Positions 24,082 through 35,020 of a stretch of 64,000 nucleotides of DNA are shown here, piece by piece. Source of the stretch: Adiantum capillus-veneris (taxonomy: Eukaryota; Streptophyta; Polypodiopsida; Polypodiales; Pteridaceae); contig CM043963.1 in assembly GCA_014529385.2 (NCBI GenBank), forward strand, positions 80,429,412-80,493,411, written 5' to 3'. The position numbers and the translations under genes are program-made. The stretch's first letter is position 1. Each line of letters begins with the position of its first letter. The notes below the pieces were generated by a model. It had not been told where the DNA came from. It saw only the letters and a program-made list of their open reading frames with translations, and made no database searches.

Positions 24082-25490
24082 GCTTTTTTTGATGGCGTCC
24101 TGCACAAAATACAGCATGATCCACAGATACAGCTCTTCGCTTTCATAACTGGAGGAGCTGGCACCGGTAAAACAGTTCTCTTAAAAGCTATTGCAGAACA
24201 ACTTGCTAGATACTATAACTCTGATAAACTGTGTGACCCACTAAAACCAAAGATCTTAAAGTTGGCTTATACTGGAAAAGCAGCATACAATGTCGATGGA
24301 ACAACAATACATTCAGCTCTACATATACCAATAAACCAAAAAACATTACTGCAAGTTCCGGATTCACAACTAGACATCCTATCAAAAACATACAATGAGC
24401 TAAAAGTGGTCATTGTGGATGAGATATCATTGGTAGGAGCACGCATGTTTTCATACATTGACAAACGGTTGCAAGCCATTAAGCATATACATCATCTACC
24501 ATTTGGAGATTTACATATACTATGCTTTGGAGACCTTTACCAACTACCTCCAGTAAGAGACAAGTGGATTTTTGTAAATATTGATTCTCTTGATAAATAA
24601 ATTTGGCAAACATACTTCAAGCAATATGAATTAACACAAGTAATGCGCCAAAACGATACTAGTTTCATCGACATGCTAAACCGAATTCGAAAAAATGAAC
24701 AAACAGACATTGATATTCAAGCTTTGAACAGTAGCTGCTTGAAGCAAAATTTCTTTGATACATACACACCTCACCTATTCTACACCCAAAAAAGCACAGC
24801 TAGACACAACAATAATGTTTTTGAAGCTATGAAAGGACCAACATACATATTGAAATCAAACGACGATCCCCTAATTACATCAGGTTTAATTTTGAATGAC
24901 ACGAACAAAACAGCTGGTTTGCAAACAGTCCTAGAGATCAAACCTCTCATGATGGTTGAGCTATGTGCAGGAAACTACGACATAAACGATGGGCTTGTCA
25001 ATGGAGCAGATGGCTACTTTTAAACCATAACTACTAGCAATAACAAGAAAATAATGTGGGCTGAATTTTCCAATAAAAGAACAGGACAAGAAACACGTCT
25101 AAAACACAAAGTATTATATGGATCAGACATAAAACCCACATGGATATGCATATTCCCAATAACAAAAGAATTCCAGGTAACTAAAAATGCAAGTAAAAAA
25201 ACATACAGAACTCAATTCCCAATTCAACAAGCTTCTGCACGAACCATACACTATTCTCAAGGACTTTCATTCCATTCGATGGCATTCTCGCTTGCTAAGT
25301 GTACTAAACACGGTTTAACATATAGTGTGCTTTCTAGAGTTCGAACGAAAGAAAACTTATTTTTATTAGATCCTTTAGAACAGTCAAACTTTACAGTTGA
25401 TGATTTTGTAAGAGAGAAGCATGCTAGATTTATTTCAATATCCCAGTGGAAATTTTCAGTCCCATATTTCAACTGTAGAGATACAAACAC
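24082..25490 (+). pseudogene. PIF1-family helicase part of the Helentron Rep-Hel protein
   Basis: A 5'-3' DNA helicase unwinding donor DNA. Motifs: Walker A GGAGTGKT (about 24152-24175), KLAYTGKAAYNVDG, Walker B VIVDEISLVG, CFGDLYQLPPV, the MRQNDTSF block, and the C-terminal IHYSQGLSFHSM and SRVRTKENLFLL. The frame matches the Rep part. TAA at 24598-24600 and TAA at 25021-25023 interrupt it. No frameshift is needed across the helicase itself. Confidence 0.9.
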
Positions 25491-26105
25491 CATCAACATC
25501 TTCACATTGAATCTCAGATCACTACCAAAACATATTGAGGACTTAAAGTCTCATCCACTTATTGATATGACTGATGTCGCTTGCCTTCAAGAAGTAAACA
25601 CATATTCCACACCATCAATAGGCTTTGAAAAAAATTTAAAGCAATCTCAACACAAAGCAAACATAACACAACCATTTTATACGACTCTTTGTTAAATGTT
25701 ACGTCATCAAAAACTCACACATAAATATACTATGACATAATTGAATTTATATGGTACATCAACAACTCCAGGCCTCTACATTTAATTGCATTATATCGGT
25801 TTCCAACAACTGACAATATTCAACCATTCTTAGATGACCTAGAAAAAGTTATAGAGATGCAAAACAACGAAAACATGCTTGTTATTATTGGTGACTTCAA
25901 CATCGACATGCTCACACAATCTCGGCCACAGCTGCACTTGCAACGAATGATGGAAAAACATAGGCTTCACATTGCAAACACACTTTTCACAACAACAAAT
26001 AAAACTTTGCTTGATCACATTTGGACCAATGAACCCTTGGTCAATATTGTTGTGCACAATATTCCAATCTATTGGTCAGATCACTATGTGTGCTACTTTC
26101 TATAA
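25491..26105 (+). pseudogene. AP-endonuclease-like domain fused to the helicase C-terminus
   Basis: Exonuclease/endonuclease/phosphatase-family blocks: NIFTLNLRSLP, VACLQEVN (metal-binding Glu), LIALYRFPTTDN, IIGDFNID (Asp/Asn pair), LLDHIWTN and SDHYVCYFL (terminal Asp-His). The first two are in the helicase frame; from about 25740 the reading is in another frame, so one frameshift lies between 25690 and 25740. All catalytic residues survive. This fused domain is the best evidence that the element belongs to the Helentron branch. Confidence 0.85.
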
Positions 26106-27131
26106 AAAAATGACGCTCATCTAAAAAAGACAAAAATATAACTTATAAAGAAAACTATAAATCCTAATAATTCCTTACTTGGCCAAATCTCCTACTTTCA
26201 AAGCAAAAAAAAAAACTCAGTGACGCTCATGTGCTTAAGTAACATGACTGCTTAGGAACTGAGACGACCATTCAAAAGCCTAAAGAAATTTGTAAAACCC
26301 TTGCTATACTATTATAGGGCTTGAAGAGCAATAGTATTGGGTCCCAACATAGCCACTTCGCTATTAGATAACTAAAATTGCAGTTCTTCAGCTAAACACA
26401 AAACCCTTATCAAGAAACAAGCAGCACACGCTCCTTTTTTTTTCAAAAGCAACAAGCATAAAGTAGCATCCCACTCTGATAATGCTCATGCATGCTATGT
26501 AGACGTTCTAGATACAAAAGCAAGCATCCAAGTATCTGCTATTTCTCAAATAATGACATTTTAGCTTTATGTACTTTTGAGTGATTTTGTTCTCATGGTG
26601 CTCTTCCCTTCCTTCAAAAGTCTTCATCAAACTCATGAAGTACTATTGTCCCTGAAGAACCATTCAAAGGTCTTCCACATATATCTTTACAAACTTCAGA
26701 ACTGCTTAGGCGACTTGACAAGCTGCTCTATTTCTTGAGTCGACTCAACTTGAGGTAAATTAAGTTTTATGATTTTGTCAATTTGTTGACATCATACATG
26801 CAGGTCTATTCTATCGATAAGAATTTCTAATACAATTCTTTTTAATTTACCTCTACAATACACTTTGAAATAGTTCTATAAGAATGGAAAAATTCTTCCC
26901 CATGCTTGTGTTCTCAAATAACAAAAAAGAAAACCTTTTCTTATCTCCCTTATCTAATACTCTTGTAGAATTTTTTTGCAACATCATTCTCCACCTTGAA
27001 CATAGGATTCCAAAAATTAGCTATATATAGTCAATGTAGGCATAGAAGCTACACTCTAACTTACACATAGGCGTTGAAACTATAGTTCCAACATTATGAC
27101 AGCACAATGTCAAAGGAAGGCCATAAGCCAA

Positions 27132-27171
<40 letters not shown>

Positions 27172-27920
27172 TCCCACATGTAAGTAGACAGTAATATAGA
27201 AAACACCTTCCAAAGCACAAAGCAGCTTTGTAGATCTAACCATGAAAATATACATGCCAAAACACTTGACAACCAAGTACAATCATTAAAGTACAAAATG
27301 TCAATTCCAATCATCTCTCTAAAATCAGCATTAAGGCCTCTTGAGGCATGTGTCTTGCGAATCCAATTTAAGACGTGGTTGTTGTTGCAGGAAGAAGTAC
27401 CACAAACAAAAGTACATAGCTTCATCGAACTGTAGCCAAAGCATGCAACTTCCAGCCAGCTGTTATGACTAATATGTCAAACTTTCTTTTGCTGCCGATA
27501 CAGAACACAATGCATTTTGCATGCAAAAAATCCGATGAAGCATTTTGCAAGGCCATGTAGACAAAGAGTGCCAGTCAAATCTGTAAACACTTCCATTCAT
27601 ATGTTCCAAAAGTATCGTGACATCAATGTCCTCCTATTTGGTTGAGCAAATCAAAGAGTAGAAATTCGATTATTATAATATTCAATCAAAGAACAATATT
27701 CTACTCAATAGAATGCAAGCTTGCAAGGAGGTAGAAGGAAAATTGAGAGATATGCCTAAATATGATTTAGAACTTGATGGCTGGTACATATTAGCTCTTA
27801 GAGGCAAATGTTGAGTACTTGTTGCTTCAAGGATGGTTTGAGGACTTCGAATTTGAGGTGCCAGCATTGAGAGCAAAAAGTATTCTAAGGAATACTTAGA
27901 TGCTTGCTCAAGAACAAGAG
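26106..27920. other. no gene seen
   Basis: AT-rich, and may include the Helentron 3' end. TGACGCTCAT occurs twice at 26111 and 26221. A (GA)n run lies at 27137-27168. The minus-strand frame 27021-27425 crosses that run and has no recognisable motif. Confidence 0.5.
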
Positions 27921-27923
27921 ACA

Positions 27924-28031
27924 ATGCCAAATAAAGTGCAAGCATCTACAACGGACCATAATTTCATTGCTCTAGTAAAAGATGCAAAAACACATGGCTC
28001 CATTGAGAAAGGACATGAAGTACAAAAATAG
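27924..28031 (+). pseudogene. PPR gene 5' fragment
   Basis: Short frame beginning ATG with HNFIALVKDAKTHGSIEKGHE, matching the first repeat of many PLS-type PPR genes (F-x-ALVKACA-x-L-x-x-G-x-x-x-H). It stops at TAG 28029-28031, and the following sequence is unrelated repeat. PPR proteins normally bind organellar RNA; this is only a relic. Confidence 0.45.
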
Positions 28032-28145
28032 AGACAAGGAATATCACTGCAGAAGCGGTTCAAGAGCACCTGAAGAAAATCCAAGCAAAGAGCAAGTTGA
28101 AGACTTACCAGGCAAGGCAAAAGATGCTTCGAATAAGATTACGCC

Positions 28146-28465
28146 ATCACTTACTTCGAAGGAATTAAGAGACACCTCAAGGCTCAGTACAAGCTTGTGA
28201 CTACTTTGCATTGCTCCTCAGTAATAGGACACCTCAAGCCTCAAAATGAGCTAAACGCTACTTTGTATAACTCTTCTGTCTACTCTGTATAGATGTTCAC
28301 TACTGCTTTGTATTGCTCCTAATAGAAGGACACCTCAAGCTTAAAAATGAGTTGAAGGCTACTTTGTATAACTCTTGAGTCTACTTTGTATAGATGTTCA
28401 CTGGTTTAGGATTATTTCTGTACAATATTTGGAATCATCCATGGAAGATGACTCAAGGGTTGGCA
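28146..28465 (+). repeat. direct repeat, copy 1 (with internal ~107-bp tandem units)
   Basis: ACTTCGAAGGAATTAAGAGA through CCATGGAAGATG...TCAAGGGTTGGCATG, repeated at 30030-30345. Inside, the TTGCTCCTAATAGAAGGACA/CTTTGTATAACTCTT module occurs twice. Confidence 0.9.
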
Positions 28466-29150
28466 TGGGATAGCCAGTTTCTCATTGTTGGAAGGAGGTG
28501 GCATTGGACAAGCAAAAGTGCAAACTTTGTATGTTTGCTGAGTGTTGTTGTATTCATCAACAGGGTTATCATCGACACTTGCAGTAAAAGGAGCAACTAT
28601 AGAATTTTGACCAGATTGTATGTGTTTGCCTTCCTGAATCCTGTCCGAAATATCATCAGTATCCACGTTATGAAAAGTAACAGTGGGACTTTGATCAGCA
28701 TGTGTTTTCTTAGCATTCTTGTTCTGAATGAAACTGGTACTACTGTTCGACAATGTCCTCTTCTTTTCGAACTTCTTTCTTGCAGGGCCATGAACACTTT
28801 TACTGAAAGGAAGATGAGGAAGCGGTAAAAACTTAGGTCCAGATCCACATTCTCCTGCTAGCTCTTTCCCAATTCTGTTTTGTTTACATGAGGCCCAACC
28901 ATTCATATTTGGCTGGTACTCCAGTAACTCATTTTCAGCAGCAAGGGCTACAGCTTCGAGGGCAGCCCTTGCAATTGCAACAGCCTTAGCTTTGCTGCCG
29001 CAGCTTTTTCCAGAGCTATGGATTTCGCTTTGACAACTGCCTTTGCAGCCTTTGCTAGAGCAGCTCTAGCAGCATCCACCGTTTCATCGTATCCATAAAC
29101 AAGTGCCTGCTCTCTTGAAACATTGCTCCTTCTAGTTGGTGTGTGTGTGT
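28412..29150 (-). pseudogene. Ala-rich, basic protein fragment, unrecognised
   Basis: Minus-strand reading with a strongly non-random composition. An Ala/Lys-rich helical stretch (VDAARAALAKAAKAVVKAK) continues after a frameshift near 28990 as ARAALEAVALAAENELLEYQ, followed by a basic, Ser-rich tail (ARKKFEKKRTLSNSS) and an Asp/Asn-rich end. It looks like the C-terminal exon of a real protein, but I do not recognise the family. Its 3' end runs into the direct repeat at 28146-28465, and a (CT)n/(GT)n microsatellite cuts the other end at 29140-29198. Confidence 0.35.
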
Positions 29151-29155
29151 GTGTC

Positions 29156-29198
<43 letters not shown>
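29140..29198 (+). repeat. (GT)n(GA)n microsatellite
   Basis: GT run followed by GA run. Confidence 0.95.
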
Positions 29199-29200
<2 letters not shown>

Positions 29201-29288
29201 ATTTCAAGTAATCCACATGAGGATATAGAGCGAGCTTGCTTTACATTTGCTTAAAATAGCATTGTGCACATCCTGCCACTAGCGGATC

Positions 29289-29960
29289 TCAACAGACGAC
29301 GTTCTGGATAGGAATCTCCTCAAGCACTTCTTGCGCTTCCTCAAGCGTACTGCATCTGGCATATATGCTGACCAAGACAGTGCCAAGCATGATATCTTTT
29401 TTGATCAGCCTGCGACTCACAATATAACTCTGGTTTTTTGTATCCATATCAGCATCTTGCACAGGGCCACATGCCTTCAAGATGCGTGCATAGGCGATTG
29501 TATCTGGAAAAAGAATCTCACTTCGATCTAATGAGAACAAACTAGAGCTTTCTATTGTGGCTGAAATCACTACATTCGAAGAGCCCACACTCCGAACAGG
29601 AAGCTCCTCAAGCACTTGCGTGGACCCACATGATGATGTAAGTATACCCTCCAAGACGGAACGGTAAGTGGCTGATTCGGAGAGACACACTTGCTGTTGC
29701 TGCACATATCTCGCAATCAGTGCATTTGAAGAGACGACATTTTGGACAGGAACCTCTTCAAGTACTGTTTGTGCTTTCTGAAGTATGTCATATTTGGCGT
29801 ACACAGACAGTGCTTACCAAGTGAAGAGATGGCTTGCTTTGCATCTGTTCAGAACAAGCCCATAACCTTTTTTTGTAAATCTCTGCAGCTTCCAAACAGC
29901 AACATGCCTTTAAGCTGCAAGACTAGGTGACTGCATCTCCCTAAGACTAGGTGACTGCAT
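29289..29960 (-). pseudogene. PPR gene fragment (PLS type)
   Basis: Repeating 35-residue PPR motifs: VYAKYDILQKAQTVLEEVP with NVVSSNALIARYVQQ, then PDTIAYARILKAC, then DIMLGTVLVSIYARC with LEEAQEVLEEIPIQNVV. The canonical Trp after NVVS is Ser in one unit and the reading ends in a stop just after NVVC, so several diagnostic positions have decayed. Upstream, CCCLEAAEIYKKRLWACSEQ continues the pattern in another frame. Other PPR pieces lie at 27924 and 43995. Confidence 0.7.
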
Positions 29961-30029
29961 CTAGGGAGATGCGCTTATTTCATGTAGAGAGTGCTGCTCG
30001 CTTTGCATCGCCTGGAAATATTCTAGAGC

Positions 30030-30345
30030 TTACTTCGAAGGAATTAAGAGACACCTCAAGGCTTAGTACAAGCTTGTGACTACTTTGCATTGCTCCTAAT
30101 AGAAGGACACCTCAAGCCTCAAAATGAGCTAAACGCTACTTTGTATAACTCTTCAGTTTACTCTGTATAGATGTTCACTACTGCTTTGTATTGCTCCTAA
30201 TAGAAGGACACCTCAAGCCTCAAAATGAGCTGAAGGCTACTTTGTATAACTCTTGAGTCTCTTTTGTATAGATATACAGTGCTTTAAGATTGTCTCTGTA
30301 CAATATTTAGAACCATCCATGGAAGATGCCTCAAGGGTTGGCATG
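30030..30345 (+). repeat. direct repeat, copy 2
   Basis: Same sequence and orientation as 28146-28465, about 1.89 kb apart. The two copies bracket the Ala-rich and PPR fragments. They could be long terminal repeats of a small element or segmental-duplication ends; no TG...CA ends or target duplication were identified. Confidence 0.88.
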
Positions 30346-30349
30346 AACT

Positions 30350-30357
30350 CTATCTCC

Positions 30358-30388
<31 letters not shown>

Positions 30389-30460
30389 AACACATCCTGA
30401 TCAGTACCTGAAGTGATGTACATATTTTACTTTCCAAGACAATTTTCTTAACGTACATGT

Positions 30461-30504
<44 letters not shown>

Positions 30505-30517
30505 CCCCCCCCCCCCC
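30350..30517 (+). repeat. (TC)n tracts ending in a 16-base C run
   Basis: Two TC tracts (30350-30388; 30463-30501) separated by unique sequence; the second runs into 16 consecutive C (30502-30517). Confidence 0.97.
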
Positions 30518-31199
30518 TCTAAGACATCACATCCCAAATGATGATAGTTCACTTCTGTAAATAACTATATGTTAAGTCATATTCAGAGTGTAAGCTTTAA
30601 TCACAATCAATAAGCATTCTCACCGTCATTATATTAGCTTCTTTGGTCATGGACTTTGCAATTTCTCTTGGAGGACAATTGCCTTCAGTTTTAAGCTAAC
30701 AATTTAAATAAGCAAACCACGTTTGTGTGTCTGTATGATTAGCCCGATTATAAAAATAAAAAAGAGCAAAAAAGGTTGTCAAAAGAAAGGTAGAACCAAA
30801 GGGGGCACAACCCCTGCACAAGGTTGGCTAGTTATGTTGTTTATCAACTTCTCAAGATGTGATAAGAGTCCTATAAGAGCGAATACTTGAAACATATTCC
30901 ACCGGCAGTGCCACTCGTCCTACAGACGCCTTGTTATTTTCCTCAGTTTTTCCAGGATGAACAAACTGAACACACTTTTTCTTCGATAGCCTTCGTCGTT
31001 TTTTGTGGCTGCATCCTTGCTCCACCCCTATGCGGAGGAGCTTGCATGCAATTTGTTCGCAACTTGTGGGCAACTCTGCTAGTGATTTTCCCCATGAGAA
31101 CTTGCAGGGTTTGCAACTTGTTGCGCACAAGTTGGGAACCAGTTCCCCATGTGAAATGTCTCATAAATAGGTGTGACCTTGAAAGTGTTGTGATTTAAT

Positions 31200-31500
31200 A
31201 TAGATAGGTGTGAACTTGCAACTTGTGGTCAATACAACTTCCTCACAACTTGTGGCCGGTGTGAACTTGAAGCTTTTAGTGGTAGGTGTGAACTTGGTCT
31301 AGAAGAAGCGTAATATAAACTTCGACTCATGGAAACTTTCAGTGATAGGTGTGAACTTGGTCAAGAAGAAGCGTAATATGGATATGTGTGAACTTGGTCA
31401 AGCCGGCTCGTCGAAACTTTCAATGTGAACTTGGTCAAGAAGAAGCGTAATATGGATAAATGTGAACTTGGTCAAGCCGACTCGTCGTGTTCAAGTCTGC
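31200..31500 (+). repeat. degenerate AGGTGTGAACTTGGTCAAG repeats upstream of the TIR gene
   Basis: GTGTGAACTTG recurs about seven times, and the longer phrase AACTTGGTCAAGAAGAAGCG three times. They lie 190-490 bp upstream of the TIR-NB-ARC ATG, within its likely promoter or leader. Confidence 0.75.
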
Positions 31501-31688
31501 TTGCAGCTTTATAACAGGAAAAGTAGCAGCAGCTTGATGTGCTCAAACCAACAGGTGAGCGAAATATGAGCAACTGTCGTTATATGCTCAAGATTGCTGG
31601 TGGAGCAGAGGTTGAGCCCAAGATGACCCATGACCTGCCTTATGTGCTGAAGCTACACCCCATATAGGGGATATGCTGCAGCATAAAG

Positions 31689-32846
31689 ATGGACGTGCAG
31701 AAGAGGGCTGAAGGCCGACATCCTGACGACGTGGTTATTACAGTCGACGTACCTACCACATCCTCCTCGGCAGCTCACGGTGATGATAAGGATCTTCCCT
31801 GGATCTTCCTCAACCACTCTGGCCACCAGAAGGCCGAGCTTGTGGAGCCCCTCTACTATGCCCTCCACCATACAGGACACAGGCCCTTCTTCGACCTTGA
31901 TTGCATCGATTCTCTGCCCAGTGGCCATAGCTACCCGACCCGCATCTTCCAAGCTTGCCTAGCCTGCAAAATGGGAGTGGTGGTGCTGAGCGAGGACTAC
32001 GTGCAGAGCCTCTGGCCCATGCTAGAGCTGCAGTACCTCCTCCGCGGTCGCCCCGAACGCCCCATCTACCCTCTTTTCTATAAGCTGAAACCCTCAGATC
32101 TAACCACTCCTGCAAATCTGGAGCGGTGGAAAAAATGCTGGGCCAAAAACGCCCATCATTGGCAGAAAAGCGTAAAGAGATTGCAGGAGGACATAATTTC
32201 GTCCTGCAGTGGCTCGCGTGGCCTCCAGATCAACCTAGATCTAGAATCTTGGCCAGCTAATCTAGGAAAGCTTAATTATAGAAGTGGAGACGTGGATGCC
32301 CAAATGTTGAGCTGTTCGGAGAAAAGCGCCTACCGCAGTAGCCGTGAGTACATCGATGCAATTGTCGAGAACATCTGTGCTCAGCTGCCTCCACCTTCCA
32401 AGTATTCATTGAAGAAAGGCATAAAGGGGAAGGAACGCATGTGCGAGGTATTCTCACGAGTCACAGCTCTCTAGAGGATCTCATATTTTACGCTGCCGTT
32501 GCCCACTTGATCACTGGTTTCAATTTTCATTCGAATTTCAATTTGTTTACTGCAGATGATCCATCAAGTTTTTACGCGAAAAGGCAGCAAGGGAGAGGAT
32601 GAGGTGATCGCCATTGGAGTGCATGGGATTGGAGGCTCCGGAAAAACTTCTCTGTGCAAAATGATGGCCAACTTCTATGGCAATGAATTTCCGGGGAGAT
32701 CTCTTTATCTGGAGCTTCCTACTCCAGGAGACAAGGCAATCGATAGTGACAAAAAGATGCTTTTGCGAAATATCAACGACATTCTTCCGGCATTCACGTC
32801 TGCTACATCTACCAGACGTGGTCCGAAAGTGTCGAGCATCGATGAA
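31689..32846 (+). CDS. TIR-NB-ARC immune-receptor gene, first two exons
   Basis: Intracellular plant NLR-type receptor; TIR domains of this class cleave NAD+ to signal cell death. Exon 1 (31689-32447, 253 codons): a 35-residue leader, then the TIR domain from about residue 37 (PWIFLNHSGHQKAELVEPLY, YPTRIFQACLACKMGVVVLS, SLWPMLELQYLL); Glu113 is at the position of the catalytic Glu. The usual Cys of the SxWC motif is Pro. Intron 32448-32555 (GTATTC...TTTACTGCAG, 108 nt, phase 0). Exon 2 (32556-32846, 97 codons): linker and NB-ARC P-loop GVHGIGGSGKTS. A donor GAA/GTAAGG ends exon 2 in phase 0; without splicing the frame stops at about 32894. The rest of NB-ARC and any repeat domain is not found in the next 10 kb, which is transposon sequence, so the gene either has a very long intron or is truncated. 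Neither exon has a lesion. Confidence 0.85.
32448..32555 (+). other. intron 1 of the TIR-NB-ARC gene
   Basis: GT...AG boundaries with a T-rich tail (ATTTGTTTACTGCAG). Removal joins ...KERMCE to MIHQVF... in phase 0, directly linking TIR and P-loop modules. Confidence 0.75.
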
Positions 32847-33079
32847 GTAAGGAAAATTTTGAATCTGCACTATATTTTTGTTATGCATAGCTAAGTATAG
32901 CTTAGGATACGTTGTCGGGGGATATGTGTTCGCTACGTGAGCCGGGCAGGCGTCGGGTCTCTGGCTGTGGGAGTTGTGAAAGAGAGAGAAAACGAACAAC
33001 TGATGCAACTGACTCTGGCAATCGCCGTAATATCAATTAATTGATCAATATATTCGAGTACAACTTAATCTTTAGCCAA

Positions 33080-35020
33080 GGCGGGCTGTTAACAACACCG
33101 TCACTTGGATCATCTGCTAACTAGGAGTTTAAGCTCTCGCTTTACAGAATCAATCGGACGACATCGGGCTTAACAGAATGATTAATCAAACATTAGCTGA
33201 TGACGGTGATGGAAATTCCTCCTACCGCTTTATCTGCTTCAACTGACCTTAGGTTCTGCAAATTTTATCTTTCTATGTCGATCTTTCCCTGCTTCGATAG
33301 CACTCAAGAGCTTTCTCTGGCCTACTACCTCAATTACCAACAATAAGCTGCAAATTTGCTTTAATTATCTTCAGGCTCTATATGCCCTTGATGAACGGGT
33401 TCGATGGAATCAGCTTATTTGCTTCTTTACTTTTCTCCTGCTCCGCCTTCCTTGCTTCACCACTTTCTCCCGCTCCGCCTTTGTTACTTTACCAAGGTTG
33501 AAAGCGAGAGAGAAAAACCTTGTCTTTGGTTACCTTTTTCTTTATGCTTGACTTATGCTCGTCGAGAGAGAGAGAGAAATCCCTCCTTTTCCTTGACCAA
33601 GCTTTCTCCTTGCTAAGCCAGAAGAGAGAGAGAGTGGTTCCTTCCTTAGCAAAGGCCGGGAGCGAGACTTGTGCCTTGGTTAGCGAAGGAAGAGAGTGAG
33701 AAAGAGAGAGAACCTCCTCCTTGCTTGCTCCTTGGTTCTTGCCCTCGTTTTTCCTGCATTATGCTTCTCCTTCCTCGTTGCCTCCTCGTTCTCCTCTTGC
33801 AACTTTTTGCTTGCCATACCCCTCGTGCAAAAAAAAGGCGTCCTATTATTAGCGTGCCCCTTCCCTTCAATAGTGCCGCCGCTACTGACGTGGCACGGGA
33901 ACGGGCACCATGACGTGACAGGGAAAAAATCGAGGTGCACGAAACGCGGCGGGATTAGCACCAAACTGCTGCGCCGTGAGCCTCTGAGTTTTTCTTGCTT
34001 CTTCGGCGTCGTCGTTTACGGCCTTCCATGGGCTCTACGAGCCCCTTTCCCTGAGTCTGCGCTCGTCAACTGCTATTGCCCGCTTGCTCTTGCTTTTCTT
34101 TTTTTCCCCCTTACACACTAAAACTCCTCCCTTATTAAACCTTGGGCGGTCATTGACCCACTTGCCTTGGGTGGCCTTGCCTTAAGTGGGTGGCCTTGCC
34201 TTTAGGTTATGGGCTTTGGGCATCACACATGGCATACATCTTGGCCAAGGCAATGCCTCACACGACTTCAGTTTCCAAGATCCCCTGACTAGCAATATCA
34301 CCTTGAATTCTGTTGCCCACTCTAGTGTATTGAATGCCACCATAGCTTTCAAGATGCAGGTAGAGGTGATTCTATTTGCTGGAAGGCATTCCCTTCGCAC
34401 TCAATTGTTTGTTTCTTGTATCAATTTCTTAGATGATGCAAAAATTATCCGGCTCAGTAGTGCGCCAGCAACTGACACCGGCCTCAAGTCGTATTCTCTC
34501 ATCAAGCCGTAAATTCCTTTAGCCTTCTCAAATTGCATAAAATGGATACAAACCTTGCTGAGGCTTCAAAATTTCCTAGATGGAACACCGACCGAGCGGA
34601 CCAAACTGGTACGGAGCCGGCCCCCGGCGAATCTTTAACGGCTAATATCTTGGCAACCGGAACTCCGATCGCTAATCTCTAAAGACCGATGCTAATCTTT
34701 AACGGCTAATATCTTGGCAACCGGAACTCCGATCGCTAATCTCTAAGCACTTCAGCCCTGTGCATTCATTTCATTTATGTCACCTCAGTTGCAGTTGCCC
34801 AATCCGGTACAGATCTGCAATCGACTTGAACTTTAAATTGCCATAACTTCATCACCGTAGCTTCTATCTACGAGCCGTAAAGACAGGACGGTAGAGCACT
34901 TCAAGCACTGTAGTTTTAGATCATAATATTCCATTTGTGCTCACTTCAAGCATAATCATTTTTGGCATCATTAAGGCATCTGTTGGCCCTTTTAAGCCGC
35001 ATCTGACATACGTTAATTAT
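33080..35020 (-). mobile_element. transposon-like unit X1 (inverted copy of X2)
   Basis: Matches 43430-45330 in reverse orientation over several blocks. These include the CCGGAACTCC...CTTGGCAACCGG segment, the GCATTCATTTC...GTCACCTCAG segment, the TAAAGACAGG...GAGCACTTCAAGCAC segment, the GTGCCACGTCA...GGGCAC block near 33850-33900, and AGAGCTTAAACTCC...GTTGTTAAC near 33085-33150. A 64-bp tandem duplication (from 34630 and 34694) is private to X1. No polymerase is coded, and the frames are Leu/Ser/Arg-rich over CT tracts. It lies downstream of TIR exon 2, probably inside its intron. Confidence 0.7.

Larger units (their letters stand above)
17760..26105 (+). mobile_element. Helentron-type Helitron, decayed
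   Basis: Coding content spans about 8.3 kb in one orientation: RPA-like OB-folds, two OTU protease domains, Myb/SANT-like repeats, a Zn finger, a HUH replication initiator, a PIF1-family helicase and a C-terminal AP-type endonuclease fused to the helicase. A C-terminal endonuclease and an OTU domain are marks of the Helentron branch rather than canonical plant Helitrons. The element's outer ends (hairpin, terminal dinucleotides) could not be located, so the coordinates are those of the recognisable coding part. Many in-frame stops and several frameshifts show it is inactive. Confidence 0.85.

Noticed and set aside
28412-28465. Overlap of the Ala-rich gene end with the direct repeat as a genuine C-terminus
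   Set aside because: The second repeat copy is not coding in that frame context, so the overlap is probably read-through into the repeat.
33404-34121. Ser/Leu/Arg-rich frames on both strands
   Set aside because: They arise from CT-rich imperfect repeats of unit X1; the frames are not conserved in X2.
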